Source: Pukyongia sp. (lineage in GTDB: Bacteria; Bacteroidota; Bacteroidia; Flavobacteriales; Flavobacteriaceae). Taken from it: DNA of 64,000 bases. Made by a program: the position numbers and the translations under genes. The number at the start of each line of letters is the position of its first letter. Within the stretch, counting starts at the first letter, position 1. The notes under the pieces are model-generated. The model saw only the letters and a list, made by a program, of their open reading frames with translations. It did not search any database and had not been told where the DNA came from. This document shows positions 17,522 to 27,041 of the stretch, one piece after another. The stretch lies in contig JASBSY010000010.1 of assembly GCA_030148705.1 (NCBI GenBank), positions 55,909 through 119,908 on the forward strand. Direction: 5' to 3'.

Positions 17522-18454
17522 CTATTTCACGTCTATCAACTCCACGTCGAATACCAGGGTAGCATTTGGCGGAATCACTCCCCCGGCACCCCGACTGCCA
17601 TATGCCAGTTCTGAAGGGATAACAAAACGCGCTTTATCTCCCACGCTGAGAAGCTGGATGCCTTCGTCCCAGCCCGAAATTACCTGCCCGGTTCCCACGG
17701 GAAATTCGATAGGATTTCCTCTTTTGTACGAATTGTCGAATTCGGATCCATCGGCAAGCATACCCTTGTAGTGAACCGCAACAGTTTTTCCCTTCTCGGC
17801 TGAAGTACCGTCTCCTTGCTGGATGATCTTGTATCTGAGGCCACTCTCAGTTTCTTCAAATCCTTCTGAAATACTTTTCAGCTGATCTGCCGCTGCTTTT
17901 TTCGCGGCAGCTTCGCGTTCGGCCTTGGCACCCTGAAACAGTCTGAAGCTTTCCACGGCATTCCAATTCTCGGCGTCCTCCCCTATGCGTTCTATTTCCA
18001 CTTTCTTCATGGTATCGCCCTGGACGATGCTGTCGACCACATCCTGCCCTTCGATCACTTTTCCGAATACGGTATGTTTGTTATCAAGCCAGGCGGTTTC
18101 TACGTGCGTTATAAAGAACTGACTGCCATTGGTGCCGGGCCCTGCATTTGCCATCGACAAGACTCCCGGGCCGTCGTGCTTCAGTTCCGGGTGAAACTCA
18201 TCATCAAACTGATAACCGGGACCTCCCGCACCGGTTCCGGCCGGGTCGCCCCCCTGAATCATAAAGTCCGGAATTACTCTGTGAAATTTTAAGCCGTCAT
18301 AATACGGTTTTCCCTGGGGTCGGGCTTCGTTTTCCAGGTTTCCTTCAGCCAGAGCAACAAAATTACCCACTGTTCCGGGGGTTTCTTTATGGGTGAGTTT
18401 TACTTTTATCGTTCCTTTTTCGGTAATAATATTTGCATAGATTCCGTCTTGCAT
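17522..18454 (-). CDS. cyclophilin-FKBP fusion peptidyl-prolyl isomerase
   Basis: A 310-aa two-domain PPIase. Residues 1-160 are a cyclophilin ([39 protein letters not shown]). A charged alanine-rich linker spans about 170-200. Residues 200-310 are an FKBP domain ([44 protein letters not shown]). There is no signal peptide, so it is probably cytoplasmic and assists folding by proline cis-trans isomerisation. A -7-like TACCTTTG lies 23 bases before the start. The terminator after it suggests a single-gene transcript. Confidence 0.95.
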   Translation of the reverse strand: MQDGIYANIITEKGTIKVKLTHKETPGTVGNFVALAEGNLENEARPQGKPYYDGLKFHRVIPDFMIQGGDPAGTGAGGPGYQFDDEFHPELKHDGPGVLSMANAGPGTNGSQFFITHVETAWLDNKHTVFGKVIEGQDVVDSIVQGDTMKKVEIERIGEDAENWNAVESFRLFQGAKAEREAAAKKAAADQLKSISEGFEETESGLRYKIIQQGDGTSAEKGKTVAVHYKGMLADGSEFDNSYKRGNPIEFPVGTGQVISGWDEGIQLLSVGDKARFVIPSELAYGSRGAGGVIPPNATLVFDVELIDVK

Positions 18455-18476
18455 ATCTGTTTTTTTTAATGAGCTG

Positions 18477-18484
18477 CAAAGGTA
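18477..18484 (-). promoter_or_regulatory. candidate -7 element of the PPIase gene
   Basis: The minus strand reads TACCTTTG, matching TAnnTTTG, 23 bases before the start codon. No matching -33 element is clear. Confidence 0.4.
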
Positions 18485-18577
18485 AATAATCTAGATTGGA
18501 AAAAGTAATTTGTAGGAGCTTTATGGAATAGTTAGGGTTATGGGATTTAGCGAATGCAACAATAGTAAGTACAGAGC

Positions 18578-20773
18578 CTAATTTGCCACTTCGCTGATAA
18601 ATTTAATCCGGTAAAGGCGAATTTCTTCATCGTCGTATTCCCCGTCGAATTCCTCCATGGCCGCATCGATCTTGTCGGTATCTGCTTCAAGGAAATAATC
18701 GTGTAGCTCCTCCTGCTGGTCGTCGTCCAGGATCTCGTCTATCCAGTAATCGATATTTAATTTGGTGCCGCTATACACTATCGCCTCCATTTCTTTAATG
18801 AATTCAGACATTTCCAGTCCTTTGGCTGCCGCTATATCGTTCAACGACAGTTTGCGGTCCACGTTCTGAATGATGTACAGTTTAAGCGCACTGTTGGTTC
18901 CTGTGGATTTAACCACAAAATCGTCCGGCCTTATTATGTCGTTTTCCGTAACGTACTTCTGTATAAGCGATATAAATGGCTGGCCGTACTTTTTGGCTTT
19001 ACCCTCTCCCACTCCGTGCACATTCATAAGCTCATCGAGGCTTACCGGGTATTTCAGAGCCATATCTTCCAGGGAAGGATCCTGGAAAATAACAAAAGGT
19101 GGCAGGTTCAACTTGTCTGCAACCTTTTTGCGTTCTGCTTTCAGGATTCTGTAGAGATTTTCATCGACCACATTGCCCCTGCCCTGTTCGGAGACAATAA
19201 TATTATCATCGTTGGCGTCCTTAAAGCTGTGGTCTTCAGTCATCATGAACGTAGTGGGGTTCTTAATAAACTCCTGGCCCGATTTGTTCAATTTCAACAC
19301 TCCATACGTCTCAATATCCTTATGGAGGTATCCGGCTACAAGGAGTTGCCTTACCAGCGCCATCCAGTATTCGGGTTCTTTATCGCTACCACTTCCGAAG
19401 AAAGGCTGAGTATCGGTACGATGCGACTTGATCATGGCATTCACTTTACCTACCAGCACATTCACGATCTCCTTGGCTTTGTACTTCTGATTGGTTTTTT
19501 TAATGATTTCCAGCAGCAATTTGGCTTCTGAAGTGGCCTCGTGCTGTTTTTTAGGGTTGCGCATATTGTCGTCCATATCGCCACCTTCTCCTGTTTCAGT
19601 ATCGAATTCCTCCCCAAAATAATGTAGTATGAACTTACGCCTCGAAATAGAGGTCTCTGCAAAAGCGACCACTTCCTGTAACAATGCCTGCCCGATCTCC
19701 TGTTCGGCCACCGGCTTGCCACTCATGAACTTCTCCAGTTTCTCAATGTCCTTATAGCTGTAGAAGGCCAAGCAGTGACCTTCCCCCCCGTCTCTGCCCG
19801 CTCTTCCGGTTTCTTGATAATAGCTCTCTATACTTTTGGGCATATCATTGTGAATCACAAACCGTACGTCCGGTTTATCGATCCCCATCCCAAAAGCTAT
19901 GGTGGCAACCACTACATCGGCATCCTCCATAAGGAACATGTCCTGGTGTTTTACCCGGGTTTTAGCGTCCAGCCCTGCGTGATACGGGACTGCTTTAATG
20001 CCGTTCACCTGCAGCGCCTGGGCCAGTTCTTCAACCCGTTTCCTGCTAAGGCAATAAATGATACCGCTTTTGCCCTCGTGTTCTTTCACAAAGCGGATAA
20101 TATCCGAATCCACGTTCTTGGTCTTCGGCCTGATCTCATAGTAAAGATTAGGACGATTAAAGGAGGCTTTAAAAGTATTGGCGTCCTGAATCCCTAAGTT
20201 CTTAAGTATATCTTCCTGCACTTTTGGGGTTGCCGTGGCAGTGAGGCCGATTATGGGAATATCGTCGCCTATGCGTTTAATGATGGTTCTTAAATTTCGG
20301 TATTCCGGACGAAAGTCGTGACCCCACTCACTTATACAATGAGCCTCATCGATGGCGACGAAGGAAATAGTAACAGTATTGAGGAAGGCAACATTCTCTT
20401 CTTTGGTAAGCGATTCGGGGGCAACATAGAGTAACTTGGTAATCCCGTTGGTGATGTCGCTCTTAACCTGTTTGATCTCGGTTTTATTGAGGGAAGAGTT
20501 CAAAACATGGGCGATACCGTCTTCAGAAGACAACGCGCGCAAAGCATCCACCTGGTTCTTCATAAGTGCGATTAAAGGCGACACCACTATGGCGGTTCCG
20601 TCCTTTATCAGTGCCGGCAATTGGTAACAGAGCGATTTTCCACCTCCCGTTGGCATAATAACAAAGGTGTTCTCATCGGCCAATATACTTTTAATAACCT
20701 CTTCCTGTAGCCCTTTAAACTTGGAAAATCCGAAAAATTTCTTGAGTGCTGCGTATATATCTGTTTCAGTCAC
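18578..20773 (-). CDS. recQ: ATP-dependent DNA helicase RecQ
   Basis: A 3'-5' DNA helicase of recombination and repair. About 731 aa from the GTG start (VTETDIYAALKKFFGF); a TTG ten codons upstream is possible but sits in a likely promoter stretch. Domains: helicase core with Walker A MPTGGGKSLCYQLPAL, DEAH box IDEAHCISEWGHDFRPEYR and motif VI QETGRAGRDG; a RecQ C-terminal region; an HRDC domain (about 525-600); and an acidic tail. The usual four zinc-knuckle cysteines are missing: the stretch reads ETSISRRKFILHYFGEEFD then GEGGDMDDNMRNPKK. It is divergent from kdsD. Confidence 0.94.
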   Translation of the reverse strand: MTETDIYAALKKFFGFSKFKGLQEEVIKSILADENTFVIMPTGGGKSLCYQLPALIKDGTAIVVSPLIALMKNQVDALRALSSEDGIAHVLNSSLNKTEIKQVKSDITNGITKLLYVAPESLTKEENVAFLNTVTISFVAIDEAHCISEWGHDFRPEYRNLRTIIKRIGDDIPIIGLTATATPKVQEDILKNLGIQDANTFKASFNRPNLYYEIRPKTKNVDSDIIRFVKEHEGKSGIIYCLSRKRVEELAQALQVNGIKAVPYHAGLDAKTRVKHQDMFLMEDADVVVATIAFGMGIDKPDVRFVIHNDMPKSIESYYQETGRAGRDGGEGHCLAFYSYKDIEKLEKFMSGKPVAEQEIGQALLQEVVAFAETSISRRKFILHYFGEEFDTETGEGGDMDDNMRNPKKQHEATSEAKLLLEIIKKTNQKYKAKEIVNVLVGKVNAMIKSHRTDTQPFFGSGSDKEPEYWMALVRQLLVAGYLHKDIETYGVLKLNKSGQEFIKNPTTFMMTEDHSFKDANDDNIIVSEQGRGNVVDENLYRILKAERKKVADKLNLPPFVIFQDPSLEDMALKYPVSLDELMNVHGVGEGKAKKYGQPFISLIQKYVTENDIIRPDDFVVKSTGTNSALKLYIIQNVDRKLSLNDIAAAKGLEMSEFIKEMEAIVYSGTKLNIDYWIDEILDDDQQEELHDYFLEADTDKIDAAMEEFDGEYDDEEIRLYRIKFISEVAN

Positions 20774-20821
20774 GCTGCTTATATGTTTAAATCTTAATAA
20801 CAAAGGTTTCAGAAATTATAA

Positions 20822-20852
20822 TTGCTAATACAGGGGAACAATTGTAATTTTG
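20822..20852 (+). promoter_or_regulatory. promoter of the kdsD-tatC group
   Basis: TTG (20822-20824), 20 bases, TAATTTTG (20845-20852) fits the Bacteroidota consensus. It lies about 125 bases ahead of the kdsD start, in the recQ-kdsD divergent region. Confidence 0.55.
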
Positions 20853-20978
20853 CAACCTTTTGGGAATAACTGTATCTACTAATTAGCGAATCAACTAGTA
20901 AGTGATTTGTTTTATGGTGTTCGCATTCTAAATATACTAAATAATAGTACAGTTACAAACTAATAAAAGCGTAAAATT

Positions 20979-21944
20979 TTGAACCAGGAATCGAGAATTA
21001 TTGAAGTAGCCAAGCAAACCATTCTTACCGAAAGTAAGGCCATTACTAATCTGGCCGGGTTGGTTGATCACGAATTCGCCGAAGCCGTGGACTATATCTA
21101 TAATTCGGATGGCCGGGTTATTGTTACCGGGATCGGGAAGAGTGCCAATATCGCAACCAAGATCGTTGCCACTCTGAACAGTACCGGGACGCCTGCCATC
21201 TTTATGCACGCAGCCGACGCCATTCACGGCGACCTGGGAACCATACAGCAGCGCGATACGGTGATCTGCATCTCAAAAAGCGGAAATACGCCCGAGATCA
21301 AGGTCCTCGTACCGCTTATAAAAGCAATTGGTAATAAGTTGATCGCTATCACCTCCAATAAAGAATCCTTTCTGGGCGTCCAGGCAGATTACGTACTCCA
21401 CGCCTATGCCGAAAAAGAAGCCTGTCCCAATAATTTGGCACCAACAACCAGTACAACCGCCCAATTGGTGATAGGTGATGCCTTGGCGATGTGCCTGCTC
21501 GATCTGCGCGGCTTCTCGAGTAACGACTTCGCAAAATTCCATCCGGGTGGTTCCCTTGGGAAAAAACTTTATCTTCGTGTAAGTGATCTTACATCACTCA
21601 ATGAACAACCTCAGGTACATCCCGATACGGATGTGAAAAAGGTTATTGTTGAAATTTCTGAAAAAATGCTCGGGGTAACAGCCGTTGTTGAAGAAAATCG
21701 TATCGTCGGGATCATAACCGACGGCGACCTGAGACGGATGCTAACGCGTGTCGACAATTTTTCCGGGCTTACGGCCAGGGATATTATGACTGTGAACCCT
21801 AAGAAGATCAGCAACGACGCGATGGCCATTGAGGCGATGGAACTTATGGATACCCACGGAATTACACAGATCCTGGCCGAAAAGGACGGTGAGTACTGTG
21901 GCGTGGTACATATCCATAACCTTACAAAAGAAGGTATTATTTAA
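20979..21944 (+). CDS. kdsD: arabinose-5-phosphate isomerase (KpsF/GutQ/KdsD family)
   Basis: Interconverts ribulose 5-phosphate and arabinose 5-phosphate, the first step to KDO for lipopolysaccharide. The 321 aa comprise a SIS domain (VIVTGIGKSANIATKIVATL near 47-66; SGNTPE; the conserved TSTTAQLVIGDALA near 160) and two CBS domains (about 205-321; ITDGDLRRML). The start is TTG 20979, since no ATG fits the conserved N-terminus. Its stop overlaps the tatC start (TAATG), and tatC, an AhpD-like gene and lptB follow, an arrangement that links KDO synthesis to LPS export. Confidence 0.95.
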   Translation: MNQESRIIEVAKQTILTESKAITNLAGLVDHEFAEAVDYIYNSDGRVIVTGIGKSANIATKIVATLNSTGTPAIFMHAADAIHGDLGTIQQRDTVICISKSGNTPEIKVLVPLIKAIGNKLIAITSNKESFLGVQADYVLHAYAEKEACPNNLAPTTSTTAQLVIGDALAMCLLDLRGFSSNDFAKFHPGGSLGKKLYLRVSDLTSLNEQPQVHPDTDVKKVIVEISEKMLGVTAVVEENRIVGIITDGDLRRMLTRVDNFSGLTARDIMTVNPKKISNDAMAIEAMELMDTHGITQILAEKDGEYCGVVHIHNLTKEGII

Positions 21945-22786
21945 TGGCAAAGAGAAAATCGAATTCCCCCGAGAAAGAAATGTCTTTCCTGGATCATCTT
22001 GAAGAACTTCGCTGGCACCTCATTCGTTCCACGATTGCTGTTGTATTAGCAGGAACGGTTGCCTTTATTCTGAAGGACTTCATATTCGATGTAATTATTT
22101 TCGGACCAACCAAGAAGGGCAGCTTTCCCACCTATAAATTACTTTGTGAAGGCGCTAAATTCCTGGGGGTTGAAGGCAGTTTTTGCACCACCGAATTTCC
22201 CTTCCGAATCCAGAGTAGAACCATGGCCGGACAATTCTCGGCCCACATCTGGACCTCCATTACCGCCGGTTTTATTATCTCATTCCCCTATGTACTTAAC
22301 GAATTCTGGCGCTTTGTAAGCCCGGGGCTGAAACGCAACGAGCGCAGCTCGGCCAGGGGTTTTATCTTCGTCGCTTCCCTCTTGTTCTTTATTGGAGTAT
22401 TATTCGGCTATTACGTGGTTACACCGCTATCGATCAATTTCCTCGGAACCTACCAGGTAAGTGAAGTGGTGTTCAACGACTTCGACCTCAGCAGTTATAT
22501 CGGCCTGGTTAGGGCCTGTGCCCTGTCCAGCGGACTTATTTTCGAGCTGCCCATCATTATTTATTTCCTCACCAAGGTGGGAATAGTAACCCCCGAAATT
22601 CTTCGGAAATACAGAAAATTCGCCCTGGTGATCGTCCTTATCATCTCGGCCATCATCACCCCTCCCGATATCGCCAGCCAGGTAATCGTAGCCATCCCGG
22701 TCATCATCCTTTACGAGATCAGTATCTTTATTTCAAGAGGTGTGGTGCGAAGACAACAGAAAAAAGCCAAAGCCCATGCAAGATAA
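21944..22786 (+). CDS. tatC: Sec-independent protein translocase TatC
   Basis: A 280-aa membrane protein that recognises twin-arginine signal peptides. It has the conserved start SFLDHLEELRWHLIRS, six predicted helices, and family features FPYVLNEFWRFVSPGL and the C-terminal ISAIITPPDIASQ. A Bacteroidota-type insert (SFPTYKLLCEGAKFLG, about 60-85) lies in the first periplasmic loop. It overlaps kdsD by one base and the next gene by 11 bases. Confidence 0.96.
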   Translation: MAKRKSNSPEKEMSFLDHLEELRWHLIRSTIAVVLAGTVAFILKDFIFDVIIFGPTKKGSFPTYKLLCEGAKFLGVEGSFCTTEFPFRIQSRTMAGQFSAHIWTSITAGFIISFPYVLNEFWRFVSPGLKRNERSSARGFIFVASLLFFIGVLFGYYVVTPLSINFLGTYQVSEVVFNDFDLSSYIGLVRACALSSGLIFELPIIIYFLTKVGIVTPEILRKYRKFALVIVLIISAIITPPDIASQVIVAIPVIILYEISIFISRGVVRRQQKKAKAHAR

Positions 22787-23126
22787 TATCGTTTCCGAAT
22801 TCAATGCCTATCGTTCAAAAATGAACGAGAAATTGTTGGCCGACAATAACAAGATTATAAAAAGAATCTTTAACCTGGATACCAACGCCTTTTCCGAAGG
22901 TGCCCTACCCAAAAAGACCAAGGAGTTACTGGGCCTGGGAAATTCCATGGTGCTTCGTTGCGACGACTGTGTGCGCTATCACCTGGAAGCCTGTTTTAAA
23001 CTAAACTGCAGCAAGGAAGAAGTAGTGGAAGCCTTGTCGATATCACTGCTTATAGGCGGTACCATAGTGATCCCGCATTTAAGACGGGCCTACGAATACT
23101 GGGAAGCCCTGGAAAATTCCATCTGA
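22776..23126 (+). CDS. carboxymuconolactone decarboxylase-like (AhpD-like) protein
   Basis: The ATG at 22776 gives 116 aa (MQDNIVSEFNAYRSKMNEK) and is preferred over a GTG 36 bases upstream that lies deeper in tatC. The protein has the CMD/AhpD-like CxxC with following histidine, RCDDCVRYHLEAC, and an all-helical body. Such proteins act as alkylhydroperoxidase-type or thiol redox enzymes, or decarboxylases; which applies here is not determinable. It is cotranscribed between tatC and lptB. Confidence 0.9.
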   Translation: MQDNIVSEFNAYRSKMNEKLLADNNKIIKRIFNLDTNAFSEGALPKKTKELLGLGNSMVLRCDDCVRYHLEACFKLNCSKEEVVEALSISLLIGGTIVIPHLRRAYEYWEALENSI

Positions 23127-23182
23127 TTTTTAAACGGGAAATATATAGTGTATTTTTAGCGTTTTATTGCTGAATCCAACGT

Positions 23183-23923
23183 ATGAAGTTAAGAGCCGAA
23201 AATCTTGTGAAATCCTATAAGGGCCGAAAGGTGGTAAAAGGGATTACCGTGGAAGTGAACCAGGGTGAGATCGTGGGTCTGCTTGGGCCAAACGGCGCCG
23301 GAAAGACAACGTCATTCTATATGATAGTAGGCCTTATAAAGCCCAATGGCGGGCAGATCTTCCTGGAAGGCAAGAACATCACCAAATACCCCATGTATAA
23401 GCGTGCCCAGAACGGGATCGGATACCTGGCGCAGGAAGCCTCTGTCTTCAGGAAATTGAGTATAGAGGACAATATCCTAAGCGTGCTGCAGCTCACCAAT
23501 CTTTCCAAAAAAGAACAGCTGATGAAGATGGAGTCGCTTATAGAGGAATTCGGATTGGGGCATATCCGCAAGAACCGGGGTGACTTGTTAAGTGGTGGAG
23601 AACGAAGACGGACGGAGATAGCGCGTGCCTTGGCCACCGATCCGCACTTTATCCTGCTAGACGAACCGTTTGCAGGGGTAGACCCTGTGGCTGTAGAAGA
23701 TATTCAGGGAATTGTAGCTCGGCTGAAAAGCAAGAATATCGGCATCCTGATCACCGACCATAACGTACAGGAAACCCTGGCCATTACAGACCGAACCTAT
23801 CTGATGTTCGAGGGCAGCATCCTCAAGCACGGAGTCCCCGAGGAACTGGCGGCCGATGAAATGGTTCGAAAGGTATACCTGGGCCAGAATTTTGAACTTC
23901 GGAAGAAGAAGCTGTCCTTTTAA
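23183..23923 (+). CDS. lptB: LPS export ABC transporter ATPase LptB
   Basis: The ATPase that powers extraction of lipopolysaccharide from the inner membrane by LptFGC. The 246 aa show Walker [12 protein letters not shown], signature [16 protein letters not shown], Walker [14 protein letters not shown] and the LptB-type Q-loop region [14 protein letters not shown]. It is the last gene of the kdsD-tatC-AhpD-like group and overlaps the convergent pssA by 4 bases. The high similarity of these motifs to LptB rather than LivF-type ATPases makes the call firm. Confidence 0.95.
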   Translation: MKLRAENLVKSYKGRKVVKGITVEVNQGEIVGLLGPNGAGKTTSFYMIVGLIKPNGGQIFLEGKNITKYPMYKRAQNGIGYLAQEASVFRKLSIEDNILSVLQLTNLSKKEQLMKMESLIEEFGLGHIRKNRGDLLSGGERRRTEIARALATDPHFILLDEPFAGVDPVAVEDIQGIVARLKSKNIGILITDHNVQETLAITDRTYLMFEGSILKHGVPEELAADEMVRKVYLGQNFELRKKKLSF

Positions 23924-24657
23924 TTTCTTCGAAAAAGGGATAATAGAATATACACCACTATAATCACCGGCAAAGCCGCAAACTTCAAGAAAATAAGCAG
24001 CAACAAACTCAGCAGCAAGAATACATACCGTACGGCATTCGACCTGAAATCCCAGCTCTTAAACTTTAAGGCGAACAGCGGCAATTCGGCATTCATGATA
24101 ATACAGCTGAATATTGTTAGCCCCAGTAAAAACCATTTATTCAGGATAAGTGCATCCAAGGTTTCGGTGGGTTGAAAATGCAGGATGAGCGGTAAGCTTA
24201 GAATAAGGATGGCATTGGCAGGGGTTGGCAAACCGATAAAACTATCGCTCTGCCGGGTATCCACGTTGAATTTTGCCAGGCGATAGGCCGCAGCCACGGC
24301 TATGATAAGGCCTGTAAAGGGTAGATAATCCATCAGGTCGCTGTTCCAGGCATCGGATGAAAAGAGCTCGGCAAGGTCGGTGTAGGTTCCAAATACTGAC
24401 AGGGACAACAATTGCACCATCACCACCGCAGGAGCCAGTCCGCTGGTGATCACATCGGCCAGGGAATCCAGTTGTAACCCCACTTCACTCCTGGCATTGA
24501 GCCATCGGGCTGCCAGGCCGTCGAAAAAATCGAAGAAAATACCCGCAAAGACAAAGAAGGCCGCGGTTACGAGGTCCCCGGATGCGGCCAGTAAGATGGC
24601 TATTCCGCCGCAGAGCAAATTCAGGGAGGTTATAATGTTGGGAATATGCTTTACCAT
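23920..24657 (-). CDS. pssA: CDP-diacylglycerol-serine O-phosphatidyltransferase
   Basis: Makes phosphatidylserine, precursor of phosphatidylethanolamine, in the inner membrane. The 245 aa carry the CDP-alcohol phosphotransferase motif [23 protein letters not shown] (DGxxAR...GxxxDxxxD) at about residues 46-70, six to eight membrane helices and the N-terminal [14 protein letters not shown] typical of PssA in Gram-negative and Gram-positive type II enzymes. It converges on lptB. Confidence 0.93.
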   Translation of the reverse strand: MVKHIPNIITSLNLLCGGIAILLAASGDLVTAAFFVFAGIFFDFFDGLAARWLNARSEVGLQLDSLADVITSGLAPAVVMVQLLSLSVFGTYTDLAELFSSDAWNSDLMDYLPFTGLIIAVAAAYRLAKFNVDTRQSDSFIGLPTPANAILILSLPLILHFQPTETLDALILNKWFLLGLTIFSCIIMNAELPLFALKFKSWDFRSNAVRYVFLLLSLLLLIFLKFAALPVIIVVYILLSLFRRN

Positions 24658-24782
24658 TCGGTTTTGATGAAGTGTAAAAATAGCAAACTATTTGCGTCTA
24701 AAGCCATAATTGTACAATATGTACCCTAATTTATAGTTTAGTATTCTGTAAAATAATAGGATATTTGCTGAAAATAAATCGC

Positions 24783-25850
24783 TTGAAAAAGAATTTCTTT
24801 ATTGTCTTACTGCTCATTGCTGCGACAATTTCTGCTCAAACCACACGTAAGTACTCCAATGAATTCATGAATATTGGGGTGGATGCAGCAGCTTTTGGTA
24901 TGGCCAATGCGGTAGTGGCATCCACTATGGATGTTAATTCCGGTTACTGGAACCCGGCTGGATTACTGCATGTGGAAGACAAACAACTTTCGCTTATGCA
25001 TGCCTCCTACTTCGCCAATATCGCCAGTTACGACTATGCCGGTTTTGCCATGGAGTTGGACGACCGCAGTGCAGTAGGCCTCTCCCTCATCCGCTTTGGA
25101 GTAGACGATATTCTCAACACCACCCAGCTTATAGACGACCAGGGCAATATAGATTACAACCGCATTAGCCTTTTTTCCACCGCCGATTACGGGGTTACCT
25201 TTTCGTATGCACGTCGCCTGCCACTAGATGGCCTGAATATTGGCGTTAACGCCAAGGTTATAAGAAGGATTATTGGGGATTTTGCCTCTTCCTGGGGCTT
25301 CGGACTGGATGCTGCCCTGCAATTTGAAAGAAACGACTGGAAATTTGGTTTGATGGCCAGGGATATTACAACCACCTTTAACGCCTGGGCGATCGATGAA
25401 GAACAATTCGCCACCATTTCGGGAGCTGTTGAAGGACAAAACCAGGAACTGCCCGAAACCACCGAGATCACTATTCCCAAGCTGCAGCTGGGGATTGCGA
25501 GGAAGTTTGTATTCCATTACGATTTTTCACTGCTTACCGAGGTGGACCTTAACTTCAGGTTTGCCGAGACCAACGATATCATTTCATCTTCAGTGGCGAG
25601 TATTACCCCATCCCTGGGCCTCGAATTTGGGTATATCGATATGATCTATGTACGCGGTGGAGTAGGAAACTTTCAGAATGTGCGACAGCTGGACGGAAGT
25701 GACTCGGTTGGATTTCAGCCCAATATAGGGGTTGGATTCAAATACAAAGGAATACAGGTGGACTACGCCCTTACCGATATAGGCGACCAGAGTGCCGCAT
25801 TGTATTCGAATGTTTTTTCGCTTAAATTAGACTGGAGCATATTTAGATAA
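24783..25850 (+). CDS. PorV/PorQ-family outer-membrane barrel (PorV2-like)
   Basis: The chosen start is the TTG at 24783, giving a compact signal peptide (LKKNFFIVLLLIAATISAQ). A TTG six codons upstream (24765) is the alternative. The mature protein begins SNEFMNIGVDAAAFGMANA and DVNSGYWNPAGLLHV, the FadL-like opening of PorV/PorQ family proteins, and proceeds through amphipathic strands to a C-terminal aromatic residue region (FSLKLDWSIF). PorV shuttles T9SS cargo at the outer membrane; this paralogue may do likewise, which fits the T9SS cargo gene at the left edge, but its role is not proven. Confidence 0.82.
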   Translation: MKKNFFIVLLLIAATISAQTTRKYSNEFMNIGVDAAAFGMANAVVASTMDVNSGYWNPAGLLHVEDKQLSLMHASYFANIASYDYAGFAMELDDRSAVGLSLIRFGVDDILNTTQLIDDQGNIDYNRISLFSTADYGVTFSYARRLPLDGLNIGVNAKVIRRIIGDFASSWGFGLDAALQFERNDWKFGLMARDITTTFNAWAIDEEQFATISGAVEGQNQELPETTEITIPKLQLGIARKFVFHYDFSLLTEVDLNFRFAETNDIISSSVASITPSLGLEFGYIDMIYVRGGVGNFQNVRQLDGSDSVGFQPNIGVGFKYKGIQVDYALTDIGDQSAALYSNVFSLKLDWSIFR

Positions 25851-25854
25851 ACCT

Positions 25855-27039
25855 GTGAAAAACTACTACCTCTTTTTTCTTATACTCTTTGCAAACCTCA
25901 CCGCTGTTGCACAGCCGTTTACCCTAAGCGAAAACTCAGAGATCAGTATCCTCACCATAGGGCCGGGTGATAACCTCTATGATAAATTCGGACACAGCGC
26001 TTTCCGGGTGCAGGATGAAACCACCAATCTCGACCTGGTGTTCAACTATGGCGTTTACGACTTCGACACTCCCAACTTCTATACAAAATTTGCCCGGGGA
26101 CAGTTGCTGTACAAACTGGCGGTAAGTGAGTACGAGGACTTCCTGGCAACCTATATCATACAGGAACGCTGGATCAAGGAACAGCTTCTCAATCTCAACT
26201 ACGAACAAAAGAACGAGTTGTTTTCATTTTTGTTGAACAACGCCAAACCCGAAAACCAATATTACAAATACGATTTCTTTTACGACAACTGCGCTACGCG
26301 AATCAGGGATGTTCTAAAGACAGTCCTGGGCGAAGACCTGAACTACAGGGACAACCTGGCCGAAGAAGGTTGTACCTTTCGCGAACTCATACAAAAGAAT
26401 GTTCACTGGAACAGCTGGGGAAGTATGGGTATGGATGCAGCAATCGGGGCTGTTGTAGACAGGAAGGCTTCTTCCTGGCATTACCAGTTCCTGCCCGACT
26501 ATGTGTTTAAAGCTGCCGATGACGCAAGCTTGACAACTGCGGGAGTGCAAAAACCGCTTGTAAAACAAACTACGACCATATACGAGGGCGGGGAACGGGA
26601 AGGCAAAGGCAGTTTTTTCTTAAGTCCCTTGTTCGTCTTTGGGATTTTAGGATTATTAATAATAGGAGCCACCATACAGGATGCGCGAAAAAAGCGCCGA
26701 AGCCGTTACCTGGATGCCGCTATATTTTTTGTCACCGGAGCCATTGGGGTGATCTTACTGCTGCTTTGGGTGGCTACCGACCACAGTACAACTGTGAATA
26801 ATTACAACCTCCTTTGGGCATTTCCTTTGTCGCTTTTCCTGTTTCCCCTCATCGCTAAGAAACAGCCTAAACGCTGGTTAAAGCGCTATGTGTTCTTTCT
26901 GCCATTATTAATTATTCTCTTGTTCACCCACTGGTTGAGCGGAGTACAGGTATTCGCCCTTGCGATGTTGCCGTTATTTATCGGCCTGGCAATTCGATAC
27001 GGGTATGTATATAAGTTTTTAGACCAACAAGGCAAATAA
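25855..27039 (+). CDS. DUF4105 membrane protein
   Basis: GTG start 25855, four bases after the previous stop. The 394 aa comprise a signal peptide (KNYYLFFLILFANLTAVAQ), a DUF4105 domain (about 25-190: ILTIGPGDNLYDKFGHSAFRV, FNYGVYDFDTPNFY, YKYDFFYDNCATRIRD with H, N and C residues that resemble a papain-like site) and four C-terminal membrane helices (about 262-385). The function is unknown; relatives are common in Bacteroidota envelopes. It is likely cotranscribed with the PorV-like gene. Confidence 0.88.
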   Translation: MKNYYLFFLILFANLTAVAQPFTLSENSEISILTIGPGDNLYDKFGHSAFRVQDETTNLDLVFNYGVYDFDTPNFYTKFARGQLLYKLAVSEYEDFLATYIIQERWIKEQLLNLNYEQKNELFSFLLNNAKPENQYYKYDFFYDNCATRIRDVLKTVLGEDLNYRDNLAEEGCTFRELIQKNVHWNSWGSMGMDAAIGAVVDRKASSWHYQFLPDYVFKAADDASLTTAGVQKPLVKQTTTIYEGGEREGKGSFFLSPLFVFGILGLLIIGATIQDARKKRRSRYLDAAIFFVTGAIGVILLLLWVATDHSTTVNNYNLLWAFPLSLFLFPLIAKKQPKRWLKRYVFFLPLLIILLFTHWLSGVQVFALAMLPLFIGLAIRYGYVYKFLDQQGK

Positions 27040-27041
27040 AC

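Noticed and set aside
22740..22775. GTG start for the AhpD-like gene
   Set aside because: It lies 47 bases inside tatC; the ATG at 22,776 gives the family N-terminus.
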